Source: Mesorhizobium sp. (GTDB taxonomy: Bacteria > Pseudomonadota > Alphaproteobacteria > Rhizobiales > Rhizobiaceae). From it: a DNA stretch of 7,921 bases. The position numbers and the translations under genes were made by a program. Of this stretch, positions 1-5,505 are shown piece by piece (the stretch's first letter is position 1; the number at the start of each line of letters is the position of its first letter). The notes under the pieces are model-generated. The model did no database searches. It saw only the letters and a list, made by a program, of their open reading frames with translations, and had not been told where the DNA came from. Location of the stretch: contig JAUYMV010000532.1 in NCBI GenBank assembly GCA_030698645.1, forward strand, positions 1-7,921, written 5' to 3'.

Positions 1-19
1 AGGACGCGATGCCTCGGAT

Positions 20-56
20 CCCCCTCCCCCGTGTGGGGAGGGGGTAGGGGTGGGGG
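20..56. repeat. G/C-rich palindromic intergenic repeat (partial or variant copy)
   Basis: Bases 20-29 (CCCCCTCCCC) and 35-44 (GGGGAGGGGG) form a perfect 10-bp inverted repeat around the 5-nt loop CGTGT, followed by TAGGGGTGGGGGT. The stem and the following GGGGGT tract resemble the left part of the larger element at 6672-6810, whose stem is CCTCCCC/GGGGAGG around CTTGT. The right half of that larger element is not visible here, so this is a variant or truncated copy. Such a stem in transcripts could attenuate transcription or stabilise RNA ends; that is an inference. Confidence 0.6.
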
Positions 57-188
57 TATCTTGCGGGCAAGATGTGCGCGGGACGGGCTATTCCGGCCAC
101 CCCCTGCCCAGTCAGCCAGGCTAACGAACGCCGCTTGCCGCAGGCTCGCCCGAGTGGCAGATTGCCGCCGATCAACCGGGACATTTGC

Positions 189-680
189 ATGGTTTCGAAA
201 CGCCTGATCCGGGAAGCCGGCCACCGCCGCAAATTTCTCGCGATCATCGACGAGACGCCGGAATGCGAGCGCGCGGTCGCCTATGCCTCGCGCCGCGCAA
301 TGAGCACCAACGGCGCGCTGGTGCTGCTGTTCGTCGTCGAATCGGCCGATTTCCAGAGTTTTCTCGGCGTCGAGGCGATCATGCGCGAGGAGGCGACCGC
401 GACCGCGAATGCCGCGCTCGACGCCCATGCGGCCGAGGTGCGCAGGAAGCACGGCATCGAGCCCGAACTGGTCATCCGCGAGGGCACGCCGGCCGGCGAG
501 ATCCACAAGCTGATCGAGGAAGACCAGGACATCGCCATCCTCGTGCTGGCGGCGGGCGCCGCCAAGGAGGGGCCGGGACCGCTGGTCGCCTCGATCGCCG
601 GCAAGGGCGCCGCGTTCCCCATTCCGGTCACCGTGGTGCCTTATAATCTGACAGACGAGGACATCGAAAGCCTCGCCTGA
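189..680 (+). CDS. Universal stress protein (UspA family)
   Basis: Predicted 163-residue cytoplasmic protein with the single Usp alpha/beta fold. Strand 1 is KFLAIIDETPECERAVAYA (residues 15-33), strand 2 is ALVLLFVVE (43-51), the middle section EPELVIREGTPAGEIHKLIEE spans 91-111, DIAILVLAAG is 114-123, and the C-terminal strand is FPIPVTVVP (143-151). Usp proteins usually act in stress endurance, some by binding ATP. The usual G-x2-G-x9-G-S/T loop is degenerate here (G123 onward, with A134-S135 where G-S is expected), so ATP binding is doubtful. The start is set at ATG 189 because the encoded MVSKRL... is where family homology begins. An in-frame ATG at 72 would add 39 residues of Pro/Arg-rich, unstructured-looking sequence and is less likely. 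The Shine-Dalgarno site at 189 is weak (CGGGA). nfu follows after 128 bases with its own promoter. Confidence 0.88.
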   Translation: MVSKRLIREAGHRRKFLAIIDETPECERAVAYASRRAMSTNGALVLLFVVESADFQSFLGVEAIMREEATATANAALDAHAAEVRRKHGIEPELVIREGTPAGEIHKLIEEDQDIAILVLAAGAAKEGPGPLVASIAGKGAAFPIPVTVVPYNLTDEDIESLA

Positions 681-685
681 GCGTA

Positions 686-702
686 CCCCGGCAGGATCGG
701 GG
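686..702 (+). terminator. Weak hairpin after the universal stress protein gene
   Basis: CCCCG (686-690) pairs with CGGGG (698-702) across a 7-nt loop, 5 bases after the stop codon. There is no T-run behind it, so it is at best a weak or factor-assisted terminator, and readthrough into nfu is possible. Confidence 0.25.
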
Positions 703-735
703 GCATCCAGGCGCCTCCCGGACGGGCGAATAGCG

Positions 736-764
736 CTTGAACAAAGCGGCGCCGGGGCCTATTT
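736..764 (+). promoter_or_regulatory. Predicted sigma-70 promoter of the nfu gene
   Basis: CTTGAA (736-741) and CTATTT (759-764) are separated by 17 bases. Each matches 5 of 6 positions of the rhizobial housekeeping consensus CTTGAC-N17-CTATAT. Transcription would start near 771, giving a leader of about 38 bases before ATG 809. The -10 element runs into the Irr-like palindrome at 763-779. The promoter is predicted from sequence only. Confidence 0.6.
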
Positions 765-779
765 TAGAACTGTTCCAAA
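763..779. promoter_or_regulatory. Irr box (iron control element) over the nfu promoter
   Basis: TTTAGAA-CTG-TTCCAAA matches the established Irr operator TTTAGAA-N3-TTCTAAA of rhizobia and Brucella with one mismatch. It covers the end of the predicted -10 element and the expected start site, a geometry that suits repression. Irr is a Fur-family, haem-responsive protein that is stable when iron is low and represses genes for iron-consuming functions. Control of an Fe-S assembly gene fits that role. The irr gene itself is not in the window. Confidence 0.65.
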
Positions 780-808
780 TTTGACGGCGAACGAGCGGAG
801 AAGCGGCG

Positions 809-1384
809 ATGTTCATCCAGACGGAAGCGACCCCCAATCCGGCGACGCTGAAGTTCCTGCCCGGCATCATGGTGATGGCCGAGGGCACCGCCGATTTCCG
901 CGACGCCGCGACGGCCATCGACGCCTCGCCGCTGGCGGCGAGCCTGTTTTCCGTGCCGGGCGTCACCGGCGTCTTCTTCGGCTATGATTTCATCACCGTC
1001 TCCAAGGACGGCCCGGACTGGCAGCACCTGAAGCCGGCCATTCTCGGCGCCATCATGGAGCATTTCATGGCTGGCCGCCCGGTGATGAACGACGGCGCCC
1101 AGGCGGCCGGCGAATCGGCGAGCGAAGGCGAGGAGTTCTACGACAAGGCCGACGCCGAGATCGTCGTGACCATCAAGGAACTGCTCGACACGCGCGTGCG
1201 CCCGGCCGTCGCCCAGGACGGCGGCGACATCACCTTCCGCGGCTACGAGAACGGCACCGTGTTCCTGCACATGAAGGGCGCCTGCGCCGGATGCCCGTCG
1301 TCGACCGCGACGCTGAAGCACGGCATCCAGAACCTGCTGCAGCATTTCGTGCCCGAGGTTCAGCAGGTCGAGCAGGTGGCTTAA
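809..1384 (+). CDS. Nfu-type NifU family iron-sulfur cluster carrier
   Basis: Predicted 191-residue cytoplasmic protein. Residues 1 to about 88 form the Nfu N-terminal domain (MFIQTEATPNPATLKFLPG, then GVTGVFFGYDFITVSK). A charged linker follows, and residues from about 112 form the NifU C-terminal domain. The latter carries the cluster-binding CxxC, C159 and C162, within GACAGCPSS, and the conserved RPAVAQDGGDI segment. This two-domain layout is that of mitochondrial NFU1 and its alphaproteobacterial relatives, which carry 4Fe-4S clusters to late targets such as lipoyl synthase and aconitase. ATG 809 has GGAG at 797-800, a suitable spacing. Its own promoter overlaps an Irr box, implying reduced expression under iron starvation. 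It is monocistronic as far as seen: the next gene converges on it behind a terminator. Confidence 0.95.
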   Translation: MFIQTEATPNPATLKFLPGIMVMAEGTADFRDAATAIDASPLAASLFSVPGVTGVFFGYDFITVSKDGPDWQHLKPAILGAIMEHFMAGRPVMNDGAQAAGESASEGEEFYDKADAEIVVTIKELLDTRVRPAVAQDGGDITFRGYENGTVFLHMKGACAGCPSSTATLKHGIQNLLQHFVPEVQQVEQVA

Positions 1385-1387
1385 CGG

Positions 1388-1486
1388 GCGAGTGGCGAAT
1401 GGCGAGTAGCGAATAGGGTCGAAGATCGGCGAACAAGCCTACTTACTTCGCTATTCGCTATTCGCTATTCGCTATTCGCTATTCGC
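1388..1486. repeat. Heptamer array with inverted degenerate copies (fold-back structure)
   Basis: Five perfect tandem TATTCGC units occupy 1452-1486, with a partial unit before them. Four degenerate units in the opposite orientation, GCGAGTG, GCGAATG, GCGAGTA and GCGAATA, lie at 1388-1415, just after the nfu stop codon. The two blocks can pair over 28 bp with a loop of about 36 nt. All four deviations in the left block are A-to-G changes, so in the nfu-sense RNA they become G-U pairs. The array lies wholly in the nfu 3' region, upstream of the terminator. Units are contiguous, so it is not a CRISPR. Confidence 0.85.
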
Positions 1487-1505
1487 GTCTCTATTCCAGC
1501 CAAAA

Positions 1506-1533
1506 AAAAACCGGGCCCCCCAGCCCGGTTTTT
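1506..1533. terminator. Strong bidirectional intrinsic terminator
   Basis: AAAAACCGGGC (1506-1516) and GCCCGGTTTTT (1523-1533) are perfectly complementary around a 6-nt loop. The T-run at 1529-1533 serves nfu on the + strand, and the nine-A run at 1502-1510 gives a U-run for the convergent L,D-transpeptidase transcript on the - strand. Confidence 0.92.
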
Positions 1534-1585
1534 CGCGTCCCCCGCCTCAGAGGCGGATTCGATGCCGGCGGCGCCGGCGGCCGTC

Positions 1586-2206
1586 CTAGCGAACGATGAC
1601 CTTGGCGCCGACCTCGACGCGGCTGTAGAGATCGATGATGTCCTGGTTGATCAGGCGCACGCAGCCCGACGACATCGCCTTGCCGATCGACCACCATTCG
1701 GGCGTTCCGTGCAGGCGATAGCCGGTGTCGCCGCCCTTGTTGTAGAGGTACATGGCGCGCGCGCCGAGCGCGTTTCCGATGCCCGGATCCATGCCGCCGC
1801 GATACTTGGCGAGTTCCGGCTTGCGCTTGATCATGGCAGCGGGCGGCGTCCACACCGGCCATTCGCGCTTCAGCGCGACGCGGGTGGTGCCCTTCCACTC
1901 GAAGCCCTCGCGGCCGACGCCGATGCCGTAGCGCATCGCCTTGCCGTTCGGCATGACGAAATAGAGATGCTTGGCCGAGGTGTCGACGATGATGGTGCCG
2001 GGCTTCTCCGTGGTCGGATAGGTCACGACCTGGCGGCGAAACTCGCGCGGCACCTTGGAGACCGGAATGGTCGGCAACTGGTAGCCGGCGTCTTTCTTCG
2101 AGCCGTAAGCGTCGGAGAACAGCATCGACCCGCCATCCGTCGCGCAACCCGAAAGCACGGCCGCGAGGCCAAGCACCGCAGCGATCATCAGCGATTTGAA
2201 CTTCAT
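1586..2206 (-). CDS. Lipoprotein L,D-transpeptidase (YkuD domain)
   Basis: Predicted 206-residue envelope protein. The N-terminus has a lipoprotein signal: K2/K4, a hydrophobic stretch at 6-18 and the lipobox L18-S19-G20-C21. The mature protein would therefore be lipid-anchored in the periplasm. The YkuD domain spans roughly 68-206, starting at PGTIIVDTSAKHLYFVMPNG and ending with the catalytic region H166-G-T...S179-S-G-C182-V-R184. C182 is the expected nucleophile. This family makes 3-3 cross-links in peptidoglycan or attaches outer-membrane proteins to it; which reaction applies is not readable from sequence. The start at 2206 (MKFKSLM...) gives the cleanest signal peptide; an ATG at 2224 would add six residues. 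The gene is divergent from the copper regulator (188-base gap) and shares the terminator at 1506-1533 with nfu. Confidence 0.93.
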   Translation of the reverse strand: MKFKSLMIAAVLGLAAVLSGCATDGGSMLFSDAYGSKKDAGYQLPTIPVSKVPREFRRQVVTYPTTEKPGTIIVDTSAKHLYFVMPNGKAMRYGIGVGREGFEWKGTTRVALKREWPVWTPPAAMIKRKPELAKYRGGMDPGIGNALGARAMYLYNKGGDTGYRLHGTPEWWSIGKAMSSGCVRLINQDIIDLYSRVEVGAKVIVR

Positions 2207-2284
2207 ACCGGTCACGATCCCCATTGCCCAAGCTGGCCCGATTCGAGCCGCATTTTCGACATCATTTCTAAGGGTCGTGCAATC

Positions 2285-2297
2285 GACTTGCCAAGTC
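2285..2297. promoter_or_regulatory. Perfect 13-bp palindrome between ldt and cueR (possible operator)
   Basis: GACTTG-C-CAAGTC is a perfect inverted repeat in the 188-base divergent region, 79 bases from the transpeptidase start and 97 from the regulator start. It does not match the usual CueR operator (ACCTTCC arms with a wide centre). Clear promoter hexamers could not be assigned to either gene. Its role is unknown. Confidence 0.35.
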
Positions 2298-2394
2298 CCT
2301 AAATGGAATTGACGTCGAACCGGCGGACGTTGCGTCACTTGCTATGGCATTTCGGCAACAGGAACCGGCCAGGCGAGCAACATTGGAGCAGAAT

Positions 2395-2793
2395 ATGAAC
2401 ATCGGCGAGGCCTCGAAGCGCTCCGGACTGCCGGCGAAGACGATCCGCTACTATGAGGAAATCGGCCTGATCCAGCCCGACCGCGCCGCCAACGACTATC
2501 GCGACTATTCCGACGCCGATATTCACCGGCTGGCCTTCCTGCAACGCGCGCGCGCGCTCGGCTTCTCGATCGAGGACTGCCGGCAGCTAATGGACCTCTA
2601 CCGCGACCGCAACCGCGCCAGCCACGACGTGCGCGAGATCGCCAGGGCGCATGTCAGGGCGATCGACGCCAAGCTGCGCGAACTGGAGGCGATGCGCGGC
2701 ACGCTGAGCACGCTGATCCACGCCTGCCACGGCGACGACCGGCCGGACTGCCCGATTCTGGAGGATATCGCGGGTGAAACGCGGGTCGCGTAG
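2395..2793 (+). CDS. cueR: CueR/HmrR-type copper-responsive MerR regulator
   Basis: Predicted 132-residue cytoplasmic DNA-binding protein. The MerR winged helix (residues 1 to about 70) starts MNIGEASKRSGLPAKTIRYYEEIGLI, a dimerisation helix spans about 75-108, and the metal loop is C111-HGDDRPD-C119-PI. The two cysteines eight residues apart correspond to C112/C120 of E. coli CueR, and S76 corresponds to its S77, the residue typical of sensors for +1 ions (Cu+, Ag+, Au+). Such regulators turn on copper-export genes by untwisting a promoter with a long spacer. ATG 2395 has GGAG at 2385-2388; an upstream in-frame start at 2344 has no comparable support. No copper ATPase or chaperone gene lies in this window, so its targets are elsewhere or include its neighbours. 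Confidence 0.93.
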   Translation: MNIGEASKRSGLPAKTIRYYEEIGLIQPDRAANDYRDYSDADIHRLAFLQRARALGFSIEDCRQLMDLYRDRNRASHDVREIARAHVRAIDAKLRELEAMRGTLSTLIHACHGDDRPDCPILEDIAGETRVA

Positions 2794-2824
2794 GCGCGGA
2801 CATCGAGGAACGCCGGGACCCTGC

Positions 2825-2838
2825 TTGACCTGCATCAA
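2825..2838 (+). promoter_or_regulatory. FNR/FixK/NnrR-type box upstream of the ferric reductase
   Basis: TTGAC-CTGC-ATCAA matches the CRP/FNR-family consensus TTGAT-N4-ATCAA with a single difference, and sits in a slightly longer inverted repeat (CTTGA...TCAAG, 2824-2839). If it acts as a class II activator site centred at -41.5, transcription would begin near 2873, 31 bases before ATG 2904. The expected -10 position is then 2861-2866 (TAGTCA), which keeps only the leading TA of the consensus, as expected for an activator-dependent promoter. Sequence alone cannot say which family member binds (FnrN, FixK or NnrR). Confidence 0.6.
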
Positions 2839-2903
2839 GGTGCGCCTGCGCGACGGCGCGTAGTCAAGTGGCCGGCGGGGGCGCCGAAGGAAGAAGGTCG
2901 GAC

Positions 2904-4259
2904 ATGCGAAACATCGCGCGCGCTCTGTGGGCAACGCTTGCCGTGCTGACCGTCCTTTGGCTTCTGGCGGAACCGTCGGTGTTCCAGACCACCGATTTTC
3001 TCGCGCTCCGCACGGCCATGCTGCAATATAGCGGCATCATCGCCATCGGCTGCATGAGCGTGGCCATGATGCTCGCGCTGCGGCCGCGCTGGCCCGAGCC
3101 GTGGCTCGGCGGGCTGGACAAGATGTATCGCCTGCACAAATGGCTCGGCATCGCCGCCCTCGTCGTCGCCGTGATCCACTGGCTGTGGGGGCAGGCGCCG
3201 AAATGGGCGGTGGGTCTCGGCTGGCTCGAACGGCCGGAGCGTGGCGAGCAACCGCCACTGGAAAACGCCGTCGAGGAATATTTCATGAGCCTGCGCGGCG
3301 CGGCGGAGGGCCTCGGCGAATGGGCGTTCTACATCGCGGTGCTGCTGATCGCGCTGGCGCTCATCCAGCGCTTTCCCTACCGGCTGTTCTACAAGACGCA
3401 CCGGCTGCTGGCCGTCGCCTATCTCGTCCTGGCGTTTCACAGCGTGGTGCTGACGAAATTCGACTACTGGACGTCGCCGGTCGGCTGGGCGCTGGCGCTG
3501 CTTCTGGCCGGCGGAACGGTGTCCGCCGTGATCGTCCTGTTGCGACGGGTCGGCGCCGGCCGGCAGGTTCGGGGCAGGATCGCGTCGATCCACTACTATC
3601 CAGGCGTACGCGCGCTCGAGACCGAGATCGAGGTGCCGCAGGGCTGGCCGGGCCACAAGGCCGGCCAGTTCGCCTTCGCGACATCGGACGCCTCGGAAGG
3701 CGCGCATCCCTATACGATGGCGTCCGGCTGGAAGGACGACGACCGGCGGATCACCTTCATCACCAAGGAACTGGGCGACCACACGAGCCGGTTGCGCGAG
3801 AAGCTGCGCGTCGGGCAGGAGATCAAGCTGGAAGGCCCCTATGGCTGCTTCACCTTCGACGACGCCGCGCCGCGCCAGATCTGGATCGGCGGCGGCATCG
3901 GCATCACGCCGTTCATTGCCCGCATGAAGCATTTCGCGCTCGAACGCGCGGCGCACCCGGATTCGCCCGGCCCGCAGCCGATCGACCTGTTCCACACGAC
4001 GGCCGACTACGATGAAGAGGCGATCGCCAAGATGACGGCGGATGCCGCCGCGGCCGACATCCGTCTGCATGTGCTGCACGACGCGCGCGACGGGCTTTTG
4101 ACCGGCGAGCGCATTCGTGCCGAGGTGCCAGATTGGAAGAATGCCAGTATCTGGTTCTGCGGCCCGATCGGCTTCGGCGACGCCCTGCGGCGCGATTTCG
4201 CCGCGCATGGACTGAAGGTGAACGAGCGGTTCCATCAGGAGCTGTTTTCGATGCGCTGA
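2904..4259 (+). CDS. Ferric reductase/NOX-like membrane flavocytochrome
   Basis: Predicted 451-residue inner-membrane protein. Membrane segments fall at about 6-22, 43-60, 81-96, 140-155, 167-184 and 192-213. Histidine pairs H78/H92 and H166/H179, 14 and 13 apart on two helices, are the likely b-haem ligands of a ferric-reductase-like membrane domain. The cytoplasmic part has an FAD-binding barrel (HPYTMAS, 268-274) and an NAD(P)H-binding domain (GGGIGITPF, 329-337; WFCGP, 417-421). Such proteins pass electrons from NAD(P)H through FAD and haem across the membrane to ferric iron, cupric ion, oxygen or another acceptor; the acceptor here is unknown. ATG 2904 has GAAGG at 2893-2897. A GTG at 2868 would add 12 Gly/Arg-rich residues and is less likely. 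The gene follows cueR by 110 bases and has an FNR/FixK-type box upstream. Confidence 0.92.
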   Translation: MRNIARALWATLAVLTVLWLLAEPSVFQTTDFLALRTAMLQYSGIIAIGCMSVAMMLALRPRWPEPWLGGLDKMYRLHKWLGIAALVVAVIHWLWGQAPKWAVGLGWLERPERGEQPPLENAVEEYFMSLRGAAEGLGEWAFYIAVLLIALALIQRFPYRLFYKTHRLLAVAYLVLAFHSVVLTKFDYWTSPVGWALALLLAGGTVSAVIVLLRRVGAGRQVRGRIASIHYYPGVRALETEIEVPQGWPGHKAGQFAFATSDASEGAHPYTMASGWKDDDRRITFITKELGDHTSRLREKLRVGQEIKLEGPYGCFTFDDAAPRQIWIGGGIGITPFIARMKHFALERAAHPDSPGPQPIDLFHTTADYDEEAIAKMTADAAAADIRLHVLHDARDGLLTGERIRAEVPDWKNASIWFCGPIGFGDALRRDFAAHGLKVNERFHQELFSMR

Positions 4260-4285
4260 CGCGGCGGCGCGGAATCGAACGCCAA

Positions 4286-4314
4286 ATTGCCCCTGTCGGC
4301 CGAATCCCCTAAGC
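4286..4314 (+). promoter_or_regulatory. Possible weak promoter giving a leaderless mmcB transcript
   Basis: ATTGCC (4286-4291) and CTAAGC (4309-4314), 17 bases apart, match the rhizobial consensus at 4/6 and 3/6 positions. The predicted start would fall at or next to ATG 4322, and no Shine-Dalgarno sequence precedes that ATG. A single GAAC half-site lies at 4277-4280, but no second one follows at the spacing of an alphaproteobacterial LexA box. Confidence 0.3.
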
Positions 4315-4321
4315 TCGCCCG

Positions 4322-4825
4322 ATGCCCATAGTCTCGCCGCACATCCAGCCCAATCCGCTCGTCGACGGCCGCCAGTCCGAGCGGGCGATGCTGGTCAGGC
4401 GCGGCGTGCAGCGCCTGTTCCTGGAGATGGGCGCGACGCTGATCCCGGAACTGTCGCTGGTCAGCGGCCGGCGCGCCGACCTGGTGGCGCTGATGAAGAA
4501 CGGCGACATCTGGATCATCGAGGTCAAATCCTCGATCGAGGATTTCCGCGTCGACCGCAAATGGCCGGAATACCGGCTGTTTTCCGACCGCTTCTTCTTC
4601 GCCACGCATCCCGACGTGCCGGCAGCGATCTTTCCCGAGGAATGCGGCTTCATCCTGTCGGACGGCTATGGCGCGGAGATCCTGCGCGAGGCGCCCGAGC
4701 ACCGGCTCGCCGCGCCGACGCGCAAGGCGCTGACGCTGCGCATGGCGCGCGCAGGCGCGGCGCGGCTGATGGCGGCCGAGATGGCGGGGATCGCGATCCG
4801 GCCCGTCGAGGGTGAGGGCGAGTGA
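4322..4825 (+). CDS. mmcB: MmcB family DNA repair protein (PD-(D/E)xK nuclease fold)
   Basis: Predicted 167-residue cytoplasmic protein resembling the MmcB family, linked in Caulobacter to resistance to the cross-linking drug mitomycin C. The nuclease-like core is visible: E43 in IPELSLVSGRRADL, D53 in RADL, then E67-V-K69 in WIIEVKSS, followed by the conserved SIEDFRVDRKWPEYRLFSDRF-type segment at 71-91. This pattern is that of PD-(D/E)xK endonucleases, so a role in cutting or processing damaged DNA is likely. In Caulobacter the gene is SOS-controlled; no paired LexA half-sites are visible here. It lies 62 bases after the ferric reductase with no clear terminator between, and its stop is one base from the stop of convergent higA. 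The C-terminal part (about 125-167) is Ala/Arg-rich and poorly conserved in appearance. Confidence 0.9.
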   Translation: MPIVSPHIQPNPLVDGRQSERAMLVRRGVQRLFLEMGATLIPELSLVSGRRADLVALMKNGDIWIIEVKSSIEDFRVDRKWPEYRLFSDRFFFATHPDVPAAIFPEECGFILSDGYGAEILREAPEHRLAAPTRKALTLRMARAGAARLMAAEMAGIAIRPVEGEGE

Positions 4826-4826
4826 T

Positions 4827-5123
4827 TCAGCCGGCCGCGCTATCTGCTCGGGTTGGCAGCTTGCGGATCGCCTTTCCAGACACGGCCTCCGCGAGTCTGA
4901 TCTCGTAATTCATCTGCAGATTCAACCAGAAGGCCGGGCTGTTTTGGAACCAGTGCCCGAGCCGAAGCGCGGTATCGCCCGTGATCGCACGCTGTCCCTT
5001 GATGATCTGAGTGATGCGGTTTGGCGTCACTGCGATCTGTCGTGAAAACTCCGTTGCCGACATGCCGATTTCAGCCAGTTCGTCAGCGAGAATTTCTCCA
5101 GGATGAATAGCGGGACGTGTCAT
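4827..5123 (-). CDS. higA: HigA family antitoxin (XRE-type HTH)
   Basis: Predicted 98-residue DNA-binding antitoxin. It opens with the HigA signature IHPGEILADEL (6-16), followed by a helix-turn-helix (about 21-45, MSATEFSRQIAVTPNRITQ...) and a C-terminal helical part (F64-W66-L69 region) that in relatives contacts the toxin. HigA neutralises HigB by direct binding and represses the higBA promoter. ATG 5123 has a good GAGG site in the sense strand about 7 bases ahead. It starts 9 bases after the higB stop, so the two are co-transcribed with the toxin first, the usual HigBA order. The stop is one base from the mmcB stop on the other strand. Confidence 0.93.
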   Translation of the reverse strand: MTRPAIHPGEILADELAEIGMSATEFSRQIAVTPNRITQIIKGQRAITGDTALRLGHWFQNSPAFWLNLQMNYEIRLAEAVSGKAIRKLPTRADSAAG

Positions 5124-5132
5124 GTCGTGCCT

Positions 5133-5417
5133 CTAATGATAATCTACTATTTCAACCTTCTGTGGCCCCGACGAGCCGGACGGCCATTCAAAACAGATCC
5201 GCCACTGTTCGTTGATCCGGATGCTGTAGAATCCGGCGCGATCTCCCCGGAGCGCCTCAAGCCTATTGCCTTGCAGCTGCGCCAGGTCGCCGAGGCTTGT
5301 TGCCGCATCGAGAATCTCAAGTCGCTTCCAGGCCTGGCGTTCAAACCCGCGAAAGGCGCGCTGTGAAACTCCACTGGCGAACGCTTCGGTCCGTCGATCC
5401 CGATAGCCGAGAATCAT
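5133..5417 (-). CDS. higB: HigB family toxin (RelE/ParE-like)
   Basis: Predicted 94-residue RelE-superfamily toxin of the HigB (plasmid killer) type. The recognisable core is LEALRGDRAGFYSIRINEQW (55-74 region) followed by R73-I-C-F-E-W78, ending in VEIVDYH, where the C-terminal histidine is typical. Relatives are ribosome-dependent mRNA endonucleases; Arg and His residues near the C-terminus normally take part in catalysis. The length equals that of full-size family members, so the toxin looks intact. The start ATG 5417 has only a weak ribosome site. A minus-strand TTGACT (plus 5477-5482) could be the -35 of the higBA promoter, but a good -10 at normal spacing was not found. Confidence 0.92.
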   Translation of the reverse strand: MILGYRDRRTEAFASGVSQRAFRGFERQAWKRLEILDAATSLGDLAQLQGNRLEALRGDRAGFYSIRINEQWRICFEWPSGSSGPQKVEIVDYH

Positions 5418-5435
5418 CCGCTAGCCAGAATTCTC

Positions 5436-5447
5436 CGTTACGTCACG
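5436..5447. promoter_or_regulatory. Imperfect palindrome upstream of higB (possible HigA operator)
   Basis: CGTTACGTCACG is a 12-bp inverted repeat centred on ACGT with one mismatched pair. It lies 19 bases ahead of the higB start, where an antitoxin operator would be expected. A second, perfect repeat, CGCGC-ATAA-GCGCG, lies at 5485-5498 next to the stop of the peptidase gene and could be a terminator stem or an operator. Both assignments are inference from position. Confidence 0.3.
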
Positions 5448-5505
5448 CATAAATCTATCTCATGATCGCTGCCGGAAGTCAACTCGCGCATAAGCGCGGA
5501 GCACC

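Noticed and set aside
72..188. N-terminal extension of the universal stress protein from ATG 72
   Set aside because: The added 39 residues are Pro/Arg-rich without family similarity, and homology begins at ATG 189.
1447..1486. CRISPR array
   Set aside because: Units are 7 bases and contiguous with no spacers, and no cas gene is present.
2828..2841. CueR operator before the ferric reductase (ACCT-N6-AGGT)
   Set aside because: CueR sites have longer arms (ACCTTCC/GGAAGGT) and a wider centre inside a 19-base promoter spacer. The same bases fit the FNR-family box better.
2868..2903. GTG start at 2868 for the ferric reductase
   Set aside because: It adds a Gly/Arg-rich dozen residues before the first membrane helix and lacks a ribosome site, whereas ATG 2904 has GAAGG at good spacing.
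2835..4235. 466-codon open frame on the minus strand opposite the ferric reductase gene
   Set aside because: Its translation is low-complexity, Arg/His/Asp-rich sequence with no domain, typical of the antisense frame of a GC-rich gene. The opposite strand encodes clear haem, FAD and NAD motifs.
4277..4291. LexA (SOS) box before mmcB
   Set aside because: The alphaproteobacterial site needs two direct half-sites (GAAC-N7-GAAC or GTTC-N7-GTTC); only one GAAC is present and the bases at the second position are TGCC.
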